Assembly (NCBI RefSeq): GCF_001279775.1
Contig: NZ_LGDG01000219.1
Span: 1 to 64,000, forward strand
Length of the DNA stretch: 64,000 nucleotides
Direction: 5' to 3'
Source of the DNA: Streptomyces sp. MMG1533
Lineage (GTDB): Bacteria > Actinomycetota > Actinomycetes > Streptomycetales > Streptomycetaceae
Shown: one piece after another, positions 45,661 through 54,812 of the stretch
Layout: every line of letters begins with the position of its first letter
How positions within the stretch are numbered: position 1 is the first letter of the stretch
Made by a program: the position numbers and the translations under genes
The notes under the pieces: generated by a model
The model's input: the letters and a program-made list of their open reading frames with translations, nothing else
Told to the model about the DNA's origin: nothing
The model's database searches: none

Positions 45661-46094
45661 GAGGCCGCCGCCCTCGCCGCCGGTGACCTCTTCAGGTACT
45701 GCACCGCCCGGCTCAACGACCCCTCCTGCGACGGGTGGTAGGGCCGCCGGAAGTAACGGGGTATCGCCGCGCCCAGTTCCCGCCACGGGGGCAACAGGCC
45801 CTTGCGTACGGCCCTTTCGTGCTCGGCGAGGGAGTGGCGCAGGCGGCCTGCGAGTTGCGGGTCGTGGCGGATGGCCTCCTGGCCCATGAAGCCCCTGCCC
45901 TCGGCGGGCGGTTCGGGGTCTCCGACGAGCGGGAGACCTTCCCTGAAGACCCGCACGAACCACCGCTCCCCCGCCGGCAGCAACAGGTGCAGCACATCGA
46001 TCACATGCGTTGCGGTCGGCTCGCCGGGGATCCGGTGCAGAGGCGTGCGCGACCAGTCGAAGGAGGCCCTGCGCGGGGTGATCCGTGCGCTCAC
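45657..46094 (-). CDS. Predicted metal-dependent hydrolase with internal deletion
   Basis: 145 aa from GTG at 46094. It starts ITPRRASFDWSRTPLHRIPGEPTATHVIDVLHLLLPAGERWFV and ends YFRRPYHPSQEGSLSRAV, like the two ends of a predicted metal-dependent hydrolase family of about 280-300 aa. The middle is missing: FMGQEA runs straight into IRHDPQLAGRL. The lost part would carry most of the His/Glu ligands, so this is probably inactive though the frame is kept. It overlaps its neighbours by GTGA on both sides. Confidence 0.7.
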   Translation of the reverse strand: MSARITPRRASFDWSRTPLHRIPGEPTATHVIDVLHLLLPAGERWFVRVFREGLPLVGDPEPPAEGRGFMGQEAIRHDPQLAGRLRHSLAEHERAVRKGLLPPWRELGAAIPRYFRRPYHPSQEGSLSRAVQYLKRSPAARAAAS

Positions 46095-47851
46095 AGCGGT
46101 GGCTCCAGGCGGGCGATCGCCCGCAGTGCCCTGGGCGTGAAACGGGACATGAGGAGGGCGCCGCGCGCCTCGGGCGTCACCGGGACCACCGCCTCGTTCC
46201 GCACCACCGCCCGCAGGATCGCGTCGGCGACCTTCTCGGGCGGGTAGTTCCGCAGTCCGTACAGGCGGGCGGTCCGCTTCTGGCGCCGCTTCTCCTCGGC
46301 TGCGTCGACCCCGGCGAAGCGCGCGGTCGAGGTGATGTTGGTGTTCACGAACCCGGGACACACCGCGGTCACGCCGATGCCCCGGCCGGCCAGCTCCGCG
46401 CGCAGGCACTCGCTCAGCATCAGCACGGCCGCCTTGGAGGTGCTGTAGGCGGGCAGCGCCTTGGAGGGCTGGTACGCCGCCGCCGACGCGGTGTTGACGA
46501 TGTGGCCGCCCTGGCCGCGGTCGGCCATCTGCTTGCCGAAGAGCCGGCAACCGTGGATCACGCCCCACAGGTTGACGTCGAGAACCTTCTTCCAGTCCTG
46601 CGGGGTGGTGTCGAAGAAGGACCCGGACAGGCCGATGCCGGCGTTGTTCACCAGGACGTCCACCACGCCGTACTCGGCGGCGACCTTCTCGGCGAGCTTC
46701 TCCATGGCCTGCTCGTCGGAGACGTCGACCGTCTCGGCCCAGGCCTCGGGCGCGCCGACCAGCCGGGAACGTTCGGCGGTGCGGACCGCTGCCTCGGCGT
46801 CCCGGTCGACGGCCACCACGCGCGCGCCGGCCTCGGCGAACGCGAGCGCCGTGGCCCGCCCGATGCCGCTGCCCGCACCGGTGACCAGCACGAGCTGTCC
46901 GCCGAACCGGTCGGCGTGACGGCCGGTCGCCGTCACGGCATCCGGCCTTCCGCCCTCCACCGAGGTCACGAACTCCGAGATCCAGGATGCCAGTTGGTCG
47001 GGCCGGGAGCGGGGGACCCAGTGCCTGGCCGGAATGGTGCGCCGGGTCAGCTGCGGAGCCCACAGCTCCAAGTCGTCGTAGAGCTTCTCCGAGAGGAACG
47101 CGTCCCCCAGGGGCGTGATGAGCTGCACGGGCGCGTGCGCGTACGCGTCCGTCCGCGGGCGGCGCAGTCGGGCCCGGACGTTGTCCCGGTACAGCCACGC
47201 CCCGTGCGCCGCGTCCGTCGGCAGCGACGAGGTCGGGTAGCCGTCGCCGGGGATCTTCTCGACGCGCTCCAGGATCCTCGGCCAGTACTTGCCGAGCGGA
47301 CCGCGCCAGGCCAGCTCGGGCAGCACAGGCGTGTACAGCAGGTAGACGTACCAGGACTTGGCACCCTGGCCGAGCAGCTGGCCGACCCGGCGCGGGGTGG
47401 GGCGCTTGACGCGTTTGTTGATCCAGTGGCCGAAGTGGTCGAGGGACGGCCCGGACATCGAGGTGAAGGACGCGATCCGGCCCTCGGTGCGCTTGACCGT
47501 GGCGAACTCCCAGGCCTGCACCGAGCCCCAGTCGTGCCCCACCAGGTGCACCGGCCGGTCCGGGCTGACCGCGTCCGCGACGGCCAGGAAGTCGTCCGTC
47601 AGCTTCTCCAGCGTGAACCCTCCGCGCAGCGGCTGCGGTGCGGTGGAGCGGCCGTGGCCGCGGACGTCGTACATCACCACATGGAAGCGCTCGGCCAACC
47701 GGGACGCGATCCCGGACCACACCTCCTTGCTGTCCGGATAGCCGTGCACCAGGACGACCGTCGGCCCCGAGGGGTTCCCCAGTTCGGCGACGCACAGCTC
47801 GACCCCGCCGGTCCGCACCCGGCGCTCCCGCACACTCGTCGGCAACGTCAC
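46091..47851 (-). CDS. Alpha/beta hydrolase fused to short-chain dehydrogenase (EphD-like)
   Basis: 586 aa from GTG at 47851. The N-terminal alpha/beta hydrolase (about 1-300) has VVLVHGYPDSKEVW, YDVRGHGRS and VGHDWGSVQAWEF, with D as nucleophile as in epoxide hydrolases. The C-terminal SDR (about 315-586) has VTGAGSGIGRATA, NNAGIG and YSTSKAA (Y-x3-K). This is the EphD-type fusion of actinobacteria. It probably acts on lipid-derived epoxides, aldehydes or esters. Both ends overlap neighbours by GTGA. Confidence 0.88.
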   Translation of the reverse strand: MTLPTSVRERRVRTGGVELCVAELGNPSGPTVVLVHGYPDSKEVWSGIASRLAERFHVVMYDVRGHGRSTAPQPLRGGFTLEKLTDDFLAVADAVSPDRPVHLVGHDWGSVQAWEFATVKRTEGRIASFTSMSGPSLDHFGHWINKRVKRPTPRRVGQLLGQGAKSWYVYLLYTPVLPELAWRGPLGKYWPRILERVEKIPGDGYPTSSLPTDAAHGAWLYRDNVRARLRRPRTDAYAHAPVQLITPLGDAFLSEKLYDDLELWAPQLTRRTIPARHWVPRSRPDQLASWISEFVTSVEGGRPDAVTATGRHADRFGGQLVLVTGAGSGIGRATALAFAEAGARVVAVDRDAEAAVRTAERSRLVGAPEAWAETVDVSDEQAMEKLAEKVAAEYGVVDVLVNNAGIGLSGSFFDTTPQDWKKVLDVNLWGVIHGCRLFGKQMADRGQGGHIVNTASAAAYQPSKALPAYSTSKAAVLMLSECLRAELAGRGIGVTAVCPGFVNTNITSTARFAGVDAAEEKRRQKRTARLYGLRNYPPEKVADAILRAVVRNEAVVPVTPEARGALLMSRFTPRALRAIARLEPPL

Positions 47852-48174
47852 TTGTCCTCCGCCCAGCGCCGCACGTGCGGCAGATCGTCGTCCAGCCAGA
47901 AGGCGCTCTGCCCGGGGTCCCCGGAGTCGGTGACGACCAGGATCTCCTCGAACTTCGCGCCCGTGCCCCGGAAGCCCGGATGTGGTTCGACCGCCCACAG
48001 GCCCGGCTGCGGCGGATGGTCGCAGAAGCGGTACGGCGACCACGGCGGGGACCAGCCCTCGCGGTGCCCGTGCGGCGCGTCGGCGGCGAGGCCCTTCAGT
48101 GACCGCGTGCCGAACCCGAAGACGTGAGGTGACCAGCGGCGCTGCCTGACCCGGTCGACCTTGTGCGCGATCAC
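47848..48174 (-). CDS. Apparent C-terminal fragment of an M24-type metallopeptidase
   Basis: 108 aa from GTG at 48174. GTRSLKGLAADAPHGHREGW, PPQPGLWAVEPHPGFRGTGAKFEEILVVT and AFWLDDDLPHVRRWA resemble the final part of M24 (Xaa-Pro aminopeptidase-like) proteins, in which EE in KFEEILVV holds a metal ligand. The rest of the pita-bread fold, and its other ligands, are absent. It is most likely a truncated relic still at the head of the operon. It overlaps the SDR-fusion start by GTGA. Confidence 0.55.
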   Translation of the reverse strand: MIAHKVDRVRQRRWSPHVFGFGTRSLKGLAADAPHGHREGWSPPWSPYRFCDHPPQPGLWAVEPHPGFRGTGAKFEEILVVTDSGDPGQSAFWLDDDLPHVRRWAEDK

Positions 48175-48280
48175 GCCCCTGCCTCACCCTCGTCCACGTC
48201 AACCGCGGTACGTGCCCGCAACTTGACACTGGTGAATGTGACAGTCATCAGAGGCTCCGTCAACAGGCGTGACGGCGGGC

Positions 48281-48338
48281 TGTGGACAACCAGGCGGGTG
48301 TGGACAACTTCGCGGACGTTTGGCGGATGTGGAGAACC
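48281..48338. promoter_or_regulatory. DnaA boxes in the divergent region before the ABC cluster
   Basis: TTGTCCACA occurs twice on the minus strand at 48281-48289 and 48301-48309, exactly 20 bases apart, with a one-mismatch TTCTCCACA at 48330-48338. The region separates the M24-fragment operon from the ABC ATPase gene. Confidence 0.7.
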
Positions 48339-48455
48339 GGCCATGCGTTGTTCGACCTGAGGGGGACCCTTAGGGACCCGTACGCCTGGAGTCTGATACC
48401 AAGACGGCTCTGCGGGGTGACGACCGGCGTGGTCCAGGTCACTACTGTCGAAGAC

Positions 48456-49427
48456 GTGACTGTGATCGCGACCGAAAGCCTGAGCAAGCGGTTCCCCCGG
48501 GTGACCGCGCTTGACCGGCTCTCCGTGGACGTCGGGCCCGGTGTGACCGGACTCGTCGGAGCCAATGGAGCCGGCAAGTCCACACTGATCAAGATCCTTC
48601 TGGGTCTGTCCCCCGCCACCGAGGGCCGCGCCGAAGTGCTCGGACTCGATGTCGCCACCAAGGGCGCCGCCATCCGCGAGCGGGTCGGCTACATGCCGGA
48701 ACACGACTGCCTGCCGCCCGACGTCTCGGCCACCGAGTTCGTGGTCCACATGGCGCGCATGTCCGGCCTGCCGCCCACCGCCGCGCGCGAGCGCACCGCG
48801 GACACCCTGCGGCACGTGGGGCTGTACGAGGAGCGCTACCGGCCCATCGGCGGCTACTCCACCGGCATGAAGCAGCGCGTGAAGCTGGCGCAAGCCCTCG
48901 TGCACGACCCGCAGCTGGTCCTCCTGGACGAGCCGACCAATGGCCTCGACCCGGTCGGCCGTGACGAGATGCTCGGCCTGATCCGCCGCATCTACACCGA
49001 CTTCGGCATCTCCGTCCTGGTCACCTCCCACCTGCTGGGCGAGCTGGAGCGCACCTGCGACCACGTGGTCGTGGTCGACGGCGGCAAGCTCCTGCGCTCC
49101 AGCTCCACCACCGACTTCACCCAGATCACGACCACCCTCGCGATCGAGGTCACCGACACCGACGAGCACCCGGACGGCACCCGTGCGGTGCGCGACGCGC
49201 TCCACGCGCGCGGGATGGACGTCCTCGACAGCGGCGCCGGCCTGCCGGGCGCCGGACACGTACTGCTGCTCACCGCGCAGGGCGAGGAGACGTACGACCT
49301 GGTGCGCGACGTGGTCGCCGACCTCGGCCTCGGCCTGGTGCGCATGGAGCAGCGCAGGCACCACATCTCCGAGGTCTTCACGAACGAGGACGAGCAGCGG
49401 AAGGAGGCGGTCGGCCATGGCGGTTGA
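48456..49427 (+). CDS. ABC transporter ATP-binding protein (set 1)
   Basis: 323 aa from GTG at 48456. It has Walker A GANGAGKST, signature YSTGMKQRVKLA, Walker B LVLLDEPTNGLDP and SHLLGELER. A C-terminal domain of about 100 residues follows. This is the single-ATPase type that pairs with a separate permease (drug or Nod-type exporter). It overlaps the next gene by 11 bases. Confidence 0.92.
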   Translation: MTVIATESLSKRFPRVTALDRLSVDVGPGVTGLVGANGAGKSTLIKILLGLSPATEGRAEVLGLDVATKGAAIRERVGYMPEHDCLPPDVSATEFVVHMARMSGLPPTAARERTADTLRHVGLYEERYRPIGGYSTGMKQRVKLAQALVHDPQLVLLDEPTNGLDPVGRDEMLGLIRRIYTDFGISVLVTSHLLGELERTCDHVVVVDGGKLLRSSSTTDFTQITTTLAIEVTDTDEHPDGTRAVRDALHARGMDVLDSGAGLPGAGHVLLLTAQGEETYDLVRDVVADLGLGLVRMEQRRHHISEVFTNEDEQRKEAVGHGG

Positions 49428-50334
49428 GCAGCCCCTGCGGACACCGGCGGCACCTTCGGGTGACCAGACCCGCATTCACAACATCGGTTATCGCACGTAC
49501 GACGGCCCGCGTCTGGGCCGCTCCTACGCCACCCGCTCTCTCTACTCGCAGTCCCTGCGCGGCTCCTACGGCCTCGGCCGCTCGGTCAAGTCCAAGGTCC
49601 TGCCGATGCTGCTGTTCGTGGTGATGTGCGTGCCCGCGGCCATCATGGTCGCCGTCGCGGTCGCCACGAAGGCCAAGGACCTGCCCCTCGACTACACGCG
49701 CTACGCGATCGTCATGCAGGCCGTCATCAGCCTGTACGTCGCCTCGCAGGCACCCCAGTCCGTCTCGCGCGACCTGCGCTTCAAGACAGTCCCGCTGTAC
49801 TTCTCGCGGCCCATCGAGACCGCCGACTACGTACGCGCGAAGTTCGCGGCCCTGGCCTCGGCGCTGTTCATCCTCACCGCCGCCCCGCTGCTGGTGCTCT
49901 ATGTGGGCGCCCTGCTGGCCAAGCTCGACTTCACCGACCAGACCAAGGGATTCGCACAGGGGCTCGTCTCGGTGGCACTTCTCTCACTGCTCTTCGCCGG
50001 CCTCGGCCTGGTCATCGCGTCGGTCACCCCGCGCCGCGGCTTCGGCATCGCCGCCGTGATCGCCGTCCTGACCATCTCCTACGGCGCGGTCTCCACGCTC
50101 CAGGCCATCGCCGACGTGCAGTCCAGCACCGGATCCATCGCCTGGATCGGCCTGTTCTCGCCCATCACACTCATCGACGGAGTGCAGTCCGCGTTCCTCG
50201 GCGCGAGCTCGGCGTCCCCCGGAGGGGTCGGCCCGACGAACGGGGAGGGTGTGGTCTACGTCCTCGTCACGCTCGGCCTGATCGCCGCCTGCTACGGCCT
50301 CCTGATGCGCCGCTACCGAAAGGTCGGACTGTGA
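49417..50334 (+). CDS. ABC transporter permease (set 1)
   Basis: 305 aa. A cytosolic head with GYRTYDGPRLGRSYATRSLY, typical of ABC-2 permeases of this cluster, leads to six membrane helices (VLPMLLFVVMCVPAAIMVAVAV, then ASALFILTAAPLLVLYVGALL and others). AAGGAGG precedes ATG at 49417. The stop overlaps the next GTG start (GTGA, 50331-50334). Confidence 0.88.
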   Translation: MAVEQPLRTPAAPSGDQTRIHNIGYRTYDGPRLGRSYATRSLYSQSLRGSYGLGRSVKSKVLPMLLFVVMCVPAAIMVAVAVATKAKDLPLDYTRYAIVMQAVISLYVASQAPQSVSRDLRFKTVPLYFSRPIETADYVRAKFAALASALFILTAAPLLVLYVGALLAKLDFTDQTKGFAQGLVSVALLSLLFAGLGLVIASVTPRRGFGIAAVIAVLTISYGAVSTLQAIADVQSSTGSIAWIGLFSPITLIDGVQSAFLGASSASPGGVGPTNGEGVVYVLVTLGLIAACYGLLMRRYRKVGL

Positions 50335-51242
50335 CCACGCTCAACATCGACCACGTCTCGCGCTGGTTCGGCAACGTGGTCGCCGTCAACGACATCACCA
50401 TGACGATCGGCCCCGGCGTCACCGGCCTGCTGGGCCCCAACGGCGCCGGAAAGTCCACCCTCATCAACATGATGGGCGGCTTCCTGGCCCCCTCCACCGG
50501 CACCGTCACCCTCGACGGCCAGCAGGTCTGGCGCAACGAGAACATCTACAAGCACATCGGCATCGTCCCCGAACGCGAGGCGATGTACGACTTCCTCACG
50601 GGCCGCGAATTCGTCGTCGCCAACGCCGAGTTGCACGGCCTGGGCGCCAAGGCGGCCCAGAAGGCGCTGGCCACGGTCGAGATGGAGTACGCGCAGGACC
50701 GCAAGATCTCGACGTACTCCAAGGGCATGCGGCAGCGCGTGAAGATGGCGAGCGCGCTGGTCCACGACCCGTCCCTGCTCCTGCTCGACGAGCCCTTCAA
50801 CGGCATGGACCCGCGCCAGCGCATGCAGCTCATGGACCTGCTCAGGCGCATGGGTGACGAGGGCCGCACGGTCCTGTTCTCGTCCCACATCCTCGAAGAG
50901 GTCGAACAACTCGCCCGGCACATCGAGGTCGTGGTCGCCGGACGGCATGCGGCCAGCGGCGACTTCCGCAAGATCCGCCGCCTGATGACCGACCGCCCGC
51001 ACCGCTACCTGGTGCGCTCCAGCGACGACCGCGCCCTCGCGGCCGCGCTGATCGCCGACCCGTCCACGTCCGGCATCGAAGTCGACCTGGCGGAGGGCGC
51101 GTTGCGCATCCAGGCCGTCGACTTCGGCCGCTTCACGGCCCTGTTGCCGCGCGTGGCCAGGGACCACGGCATCCGGCTGCTCACGGTCTCGCCGTCCGAC
51201 GAGTCGCTCGAGTCCGTCTTCTCGTATCTCGTCGCGGCGTAG
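50331..51242 (+). CDS. ABC transporter ATP-binding protein (set 2)
   Basis: 303 aa with Walker A GPNGAGKST, signature YSKGMRQRVKMA, Walker B LLLLDEPFNGMDP and SSHILEEVEQ. It is clearly a paralogue of the ATPase at 48456-49427. Coupled start on the permease stop. It probably pairs with the permease that follows, so the cluster is two tandem ATPase-permease units, or one heteromeric exporter. Confidence 0.92.
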   Translation: MTTLNIDHVSRWFGNVVAVNDITMTIGPGVTGLLGPNGAGKSTLINMMGGFLAPSTGTVTLDGQQVWRNENIYKHIGIVPEREAMYDFLTGREFVVANAELHGLGAKAAQKALATVEMEYAQDRKISTYSKGMRQRVKMASALVHDPSLLLLDEPFNGMDPRQRMQLMDLLRRMGDEGRTVLFSSHILEEVEQLARHIEVVVAGRHAASGDFRKIRRLMTDRPHRYLVRSSDDRALAAALIADPSTSGIEVDLAEGALRIQAVDFGRFTALLPRVARDHGIRLLTVSPSDESLESVFSYLVAA

Positions 51243-51252
51243 GAGGCCGAAC

Positions 51253-51972
51253 ATGTACGACCCCACAGTCGCCCGACTCACCTACCGCGCCCTGCTCGGC
51301 CGGCGTCGGGCCCTCATCCTGGGCGCGCTGCCCCTGCTGCTGATCGCGATCTCCGTCGTGGTGCGCGGCCTGGCCGGCGCCGACGACCAGACCGCGTCCG
51401 ACCTGCTGGGCGGGCTCGCGCTCGCCACCATGGTGCCGATCATCGGCGTCATCGCGGGCACCGGCGCGATCGGCCCGGAGATCGACGACGGCTCCGTGGT
51501 CTACCTGCTGTCCAAGCCCATCAAACGGCCGACGATCATCTTCACCAAGCTGATCGTCGCGATCGCCGTGACGATGGTGTTCTCCGCGGTGCCCACCCTG
51601 ATCGCGGGGTTGATCCTCAACGGCAACGGCCAGCAGATCGCCGTCGCCTACACGGTGGCCTCACTGGTCGCCTCCATCGCCTACGCGGCGCTCTTCCTGC
51701 TGCTCGGCACGGTGTCCCGGCACGCGGTGGTGTTCGGCCTCGTCTACGCGCTCGTCTGGGAGGCCCTGTTCGGCTCCCTGGTGGCCGGGGCACGCACGCT
51801 CAGCGTCCAGCAGTGGTCGCTGGCGGTGGCCCACAAGGTGGCCGGCGGGGACCTGGTGACATCCGACGTCGGGCTGACGACGGCGACGGTCCTGCTGGTC
51901 GCGGTCACCGTCCTGGCGACCTGGTACGCGGGGCAGAAACTGCGGTCACTGACGCTCGCGGGCGAGGAGTAG
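51253..51972 (+). CDS. ABC-2 type transporter permease (set 2)
   Basis: 239 aa, six membrane helices starting RALILGALPLLLIAISVVVRGLAG. It includes IDDGSVVYLLSKPIKRPTII, the ABC-2 permease hallmark. TAGGAGG lies at the end of the previous gene, ten bases upstream of ATG at 51253. Last gene of the four-gene cluster. Substrate unknown. Confidence 0.88.
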   Translation: MYDPTVARLTYRALLGRRRALILGALPLLLIAISVVVRGLAGADDQTASDLLGGLALATMVPIIGVIAGTGAIGPEIDDGSVVYLLSKPIKRPTIIFTKLIVAIAVTMVFSAVPTLIAGLILNGNGQQIAVAYTVASLVASIAYAALFLLLGTVSRHAVVFGLVYALVWEALFGSLVAGARTLSVQQWSLAVAHKVAGGDLVTSDVGLTTATVLLVAVTVLATWYAGQKLRSLTLAGEE

Positions 51973-52051
51973 ACGCACTGCTTATTGACCGGGGCTTCAC
52001 CTCGGTCCGGGCAGACTGGGCAAACGCGGGCGCACGGCTGGGAGGACGGGG

Positions 52052-52291
52052 ATGGCGGACGAGGCGTCACAGTACGAGAGTCGCGGACAGTCCGGGGACG
52101 AGGTCTGGGACGACCTCGTCCTGGACGACGACTTCATACGGTCCGCCGAGACCTCCGAGCCGTCCGCGCGAGCCCGGATGCTGGCCGCACGCTGGCGCAC
52201 CGAGAAGCCCGAGCCGCAGCCCTGGCGCTCCGACGAGCCGCCCGCGGGGTGGTTCTTCAGCAAGCGTCGGCGCAGGTGGCGGCGGCGGTGA
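52052..52291 (+). CDS. Small hydrophilic protein with a basic tail
   Basis: 79 aa starting MADEASQYESRGQSGDEVWDDLVLDDDFIRSA, acidic at first and ending in a strongly basic run (KRRRRWRRR). GGGAGGACGGGG precedes ATG at 52052. I recall similar short proteins at this place in other Streptomyces. No function is known. It is 80 bases downstream of the ABC cluster. Confidence 0.7.
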   Translation: MADEASQYESRGQSGDEVWDDLVLDDDFIRSAETSEPSARARMLAARWRTEKPEPQPWRSDEPPAGWFFSKRRRRWRRR

Positions 52292-52404
52292 GGGAGTCCG
52301 GGGCCGGCGGTTAATCAGTGGCGTCGAACACGGCGTACGGGCACAGTGGTTGTGTCCAGGACGCCGGATCGAACCGGCGCCACACACTGGGGAGGAGGTC
52401 GACG

Positions 52405-52467
52405 ATGTCCATGCACGACAGTCCGTCGAGCTCCCCACAGGGCAGCCCGCGGCGGACTCCGGAGTAG
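52405..52467 (+). CDS. Possible 20-residue peptide
   Basis: ATG at 52405 opens MSMHDSPSSSPQGSPRRTPE and stops at 52467. A strong GGGGAGGAGG lies five bases upstream, so translation is plausible, for example as a leader peptide. The region continues non-coding to the tRNA at 52562. No similarity is recognised, and chance cannot be excluded. Confidence 0.3.
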   Translation: MSMHDSPSSSPQGSPRRTPE

Positions 52468-52561
52468 TTACCCCTCCGTCGAGTCCGCCCCGCACGGGGA
52501 GCTGCCCGGGGCGGCCGCTTCGAGCACGCGGCGCACTGCGCTCGCGTGAGGCCGCCCACCC

Positions 52562-52647
<86 letters not shown>

Positions 52648-52659
52648 AAGACGTTGGCA

Positions 52660-52683
52660 CCGTGAACTCGGCCGAGTTCACGG
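52660..52683 (+). terminator. 24-bp perfect palindrome after tRNA-Ser
   Basis: A perfect 24-bp palindrome starts 14 bases past the tRNA. Transcribed, it would form a strong hairpin, and an imperfect copy of its right half (GCCGAGTTC) follows at once. It is probably the tRNA terminator; the stop of the convergent HAD gene is 40 bases further on. Confidence 0.7.
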
Positions 52684-52722
52684 CCGAGTTCTCGGCTGGG
52701 CACGGCAGGAAGGGCCCGGCCC

Positions 52723-53538
52723 TCAGCCCAGCAACCGCTCCAACACCACCGCGATCCCGTCCCCTTCGTTGGAGGACGTCACCTCGTCCGCCACCGACTT
52801 GAGTTCCTCGTGGGCGTTGGCCATGGCCACACCGTAGGAGGACCAGGCGAACATCGGGATGTCGTTGGGCATGTCGCCGAAGGCGATCGTGTCGGCGGCC
52901 TTCATGCCCAGGCGGCGGGCCGCCAGGGACAGTCCCGTCGCCTTGGAGAGGCCGAGGGGGAGCAGCTCGACGATGCCCTCTCCGGCCATCGCGACGTTGA
53001 CGAAGCCGCCGGCGGCCTGTCGGGATGCCTCGGCCAACTCGTCGTCCGTCAGCGTGGGGTGCTGTATGTAGATCTTGTTCAGCGGGGCGGTCCAGAGGTC
53101 GGACGCGTCCGTGAAGGGTGTCGCGGGGAGCTTGCCGGTGACCGCGTAACCGGGGCCGACCAGCACCTCGCCGTCCAGGCCGTCCCGGCTCGCCGCGAGG
53201 TACAGCGGGCCGACCTCCGCCTCGATCTTGGCCAGTGCCACGCCGGCCAGCTGGCGGTCCAGCGTCACCGAGGTCAGCAGGCGGTGCTCGCCGGCGTCGT
53301 ACACCTGGGCGCCCTGGGCGCAGACCGCGAGGCCGTTGTAGCCGAGGTCGTCGAGGATGTGGCGGGTCCACGGGGCGGCGCGGCCCGTCACGACGATGTG
53401 AGCGGCACCCGCCGCGGTGGCCGCGGCGAGTGCCTCACGGGTGCGCTGCGAGACCGACTCGTCGGAGCGCAGGAGCGTTCCGTCGAGGTCGGTCGCGATC
53501 AGGCGGTAGGGAAAGCCCGGTGCAGCGGACGTACTCAC
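52723..53538 (-). CDS. HAD hydrolase, Cof/IIB subfamily
   Basis: 271 aa from GTG at 53538. It has [25 protein letters not shown] in [10 protein letters not shown] and [12 protein letters not shown]. It is a paralogue of the HAD at 41611-42480 (shared TDLDGTLLR and FGDMPND segments). Its start overlaps the serS stop by GTGA, so it is coupled to serS. The pairing of serS and a HAD phosphatase is common in Streptomyces; the substrate is unknown. Confidence 0.88.
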   Translation of the reverse strand: MSTSAAPGFPYRLIATDLDGTLLRSDESVSQRTREALAAATAAGAAHIVVTGRAAPWTRHILDDLGYNGLAVCAQGAQVYDAGEHRLLTSVTLDRQLAGVALAKIEAEVGPLYLAASRDGLDGEVLVGPGYAVTGKLPATPFTDASDLWTAPLNKIYIQHPTLTDDELAEASRQAAGGFVNVAMAGEGIVELLPLGLSKATGLSLAARRLGMKAADTIAFGDMPNDIPMFAWSSYGVAMANAHEELKSVADEVTSSNEGDGIAVVLERLLG

Positions 53539-54812
53539 TTGGCGACCGGCTCCAGGATCTCCCGGCCGCCCAGGAAGGGGCGGAGCACTTCCGGAACCCG
53601 GACGGAGCCGTCGGCCTGCTGGTGGTTCTCCAGGATCGCCACGATCGTGCGCGGTACGGCGCACAGCGTGCCGTTGAGCGTCGCCAGCGGCTTGACCTGC
53701 TTGCCGTCACGGACGCGGATCGACAGGCGGCGGGACTGGTACTCGGTGCAGTCGGAGGTCGAGGTCAGCTCGCGGTACTTGCCCTGCGTCGGGATCCACG
53801 CCTCGCAGTCGAACTTGCGGGCGGCCGAGGAGCCGAGGTCGGCGGAGGCGACGTCGATGACCCGGAACGGCAGTTCCAGCGAGGTCAGCCACTGCTTCTC
53901 CCACTCGAGCAGGCGCTGGTGCTCGGCCTGGGAGTCCGCCGGGTCGACGTACGAGAACATCTCGACCTTGTCGAACTGGTGGACGCGGAAGATGCCGCGG
54001 GTGTCCTTGCCGTGCGAACCGGCCTCGCGGCGGAAGCAGGGCGAGAAGCCCGCGTAGCGCAGCGGGAGGCGGTCGGCGTCGATGATCTCGTCCATGTGGT
54101 ACGCCGCGAGGGCGACCTCGGACGTGCCGACGAGGTAGAGGTCGTCCTTGTCGAGGTGGTAGACGTCCTGCGCGGCCTGGCCGAGGAAGCCGGTGCCGGC
54201 CATCGACTGGGGGCGGACCAACGCGGGCGTCAGCATCGGCGTGAAGCCGGCCGCCGTGGCCTGCGCGATCGCCGCGTTCACCAGGGCGAGCTCCAGCAGG
54301 GCGCCGATGCCGGTGAGGAAGTAGAAGCGCGAGCCGGAGACCTTGGCGCCGCGTTCGACGTCGATCGCGCCGAGGGTCGTGCCGAGCTCCAGGTGGTCCT
54401 TGGGCTCGAAGCCCTCGGCGCCGAAGTCGCGGATCGTGCCGTGCGTCTCCAGCGTGACGAAGTCCTCCTCGCCGCCCACGGGCACCTCGGGGTGCACGAG
54501 GTTGCTGAGCTGGAGGACGAGCTCCTGGGTCTCGGTGTCGGCCGCGTCGCGCTCGGCGTCGGCGGCCTTGACGTCGGCGGCGAGCTGGCTCGCCTTCTTC
54601 AGCAGCTCGGCCCTCTCGTCTCCGGAGGCCTTGGGGATCAGCTTGCCGAGCGCCTTCTGCTCGGCACGCAGCTCGTCGAAGCGTACGCCGGACGACCTGC
54701 GCCGCTCGTCGGCGGACAGGAGAGAGTCGACGAGCGCGACGTCCTCTCCACGGGCGCGCTGGGAGGCGCGCACACGGTCGGGGTCCTCACGGAGCAGGCG
54801 AAGGTCAATCAC
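53535..54812 (-). CDS. serS: Seryl-tRNA synthetase
   Basis: 425 aa, class II synthetase. The N-terminal coiled-coil tRNA-binding arm (about 30-105) precedes motif 2 [25 protein letters not shown] and motif 3 near the C-terminus ([20 protein letters not shown]). GTG at 54812 gives [11 protein letters not shown], the universal start. It charges tRNA-Ser, including the tRNA encoded nearby. Promoter probably within the DnaA-box region upstream. Confidence 0.97.
   Translation of the reverse strand: MIDLRLLREDPDRVRASQRARGEDVALVDSLLSADERRRSSGVRFDELRAEQKALGKLIPKASGDERAELLKKASQLAADVKAADAERDAADTETQELVLQLSNLVHPEVPVGGEEDFVTLETHGTIRDFGAEGFEPKDHLELGTTLGAIDVERGAKVSGSRFYFLTGIGALLELALVNAAIAQATAAGFTPMLTPALVRPQSMAGTGFLGQAAQDVYHLDKDDLYLVGTSEVALAAYHMDEIIDADRLPLRYAGFSPCFRREAGSHGKDTRGIFRVHQFDKVEMFSYVDPADSQAEHQRLLEWEKQWLTSLELPFRVIDVASADLGSSAARKFDCEAWIPTQGKYRELTSTSDCTEYQSRRLSIRVRDGKQVKPLATLNGTLCAVPRTIVAILENHQQADGSVRVPEVLRPFLGGREILEPVAK

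Noticed and set aside
45657..47795. 712-codon frame covering the SDR fusion
   Set aside because: Upstream of 46094 the frame is an Arg/Gly-rich shadow of the SDR-fusion gene; only the part from GTG at 46094 is protein-like.
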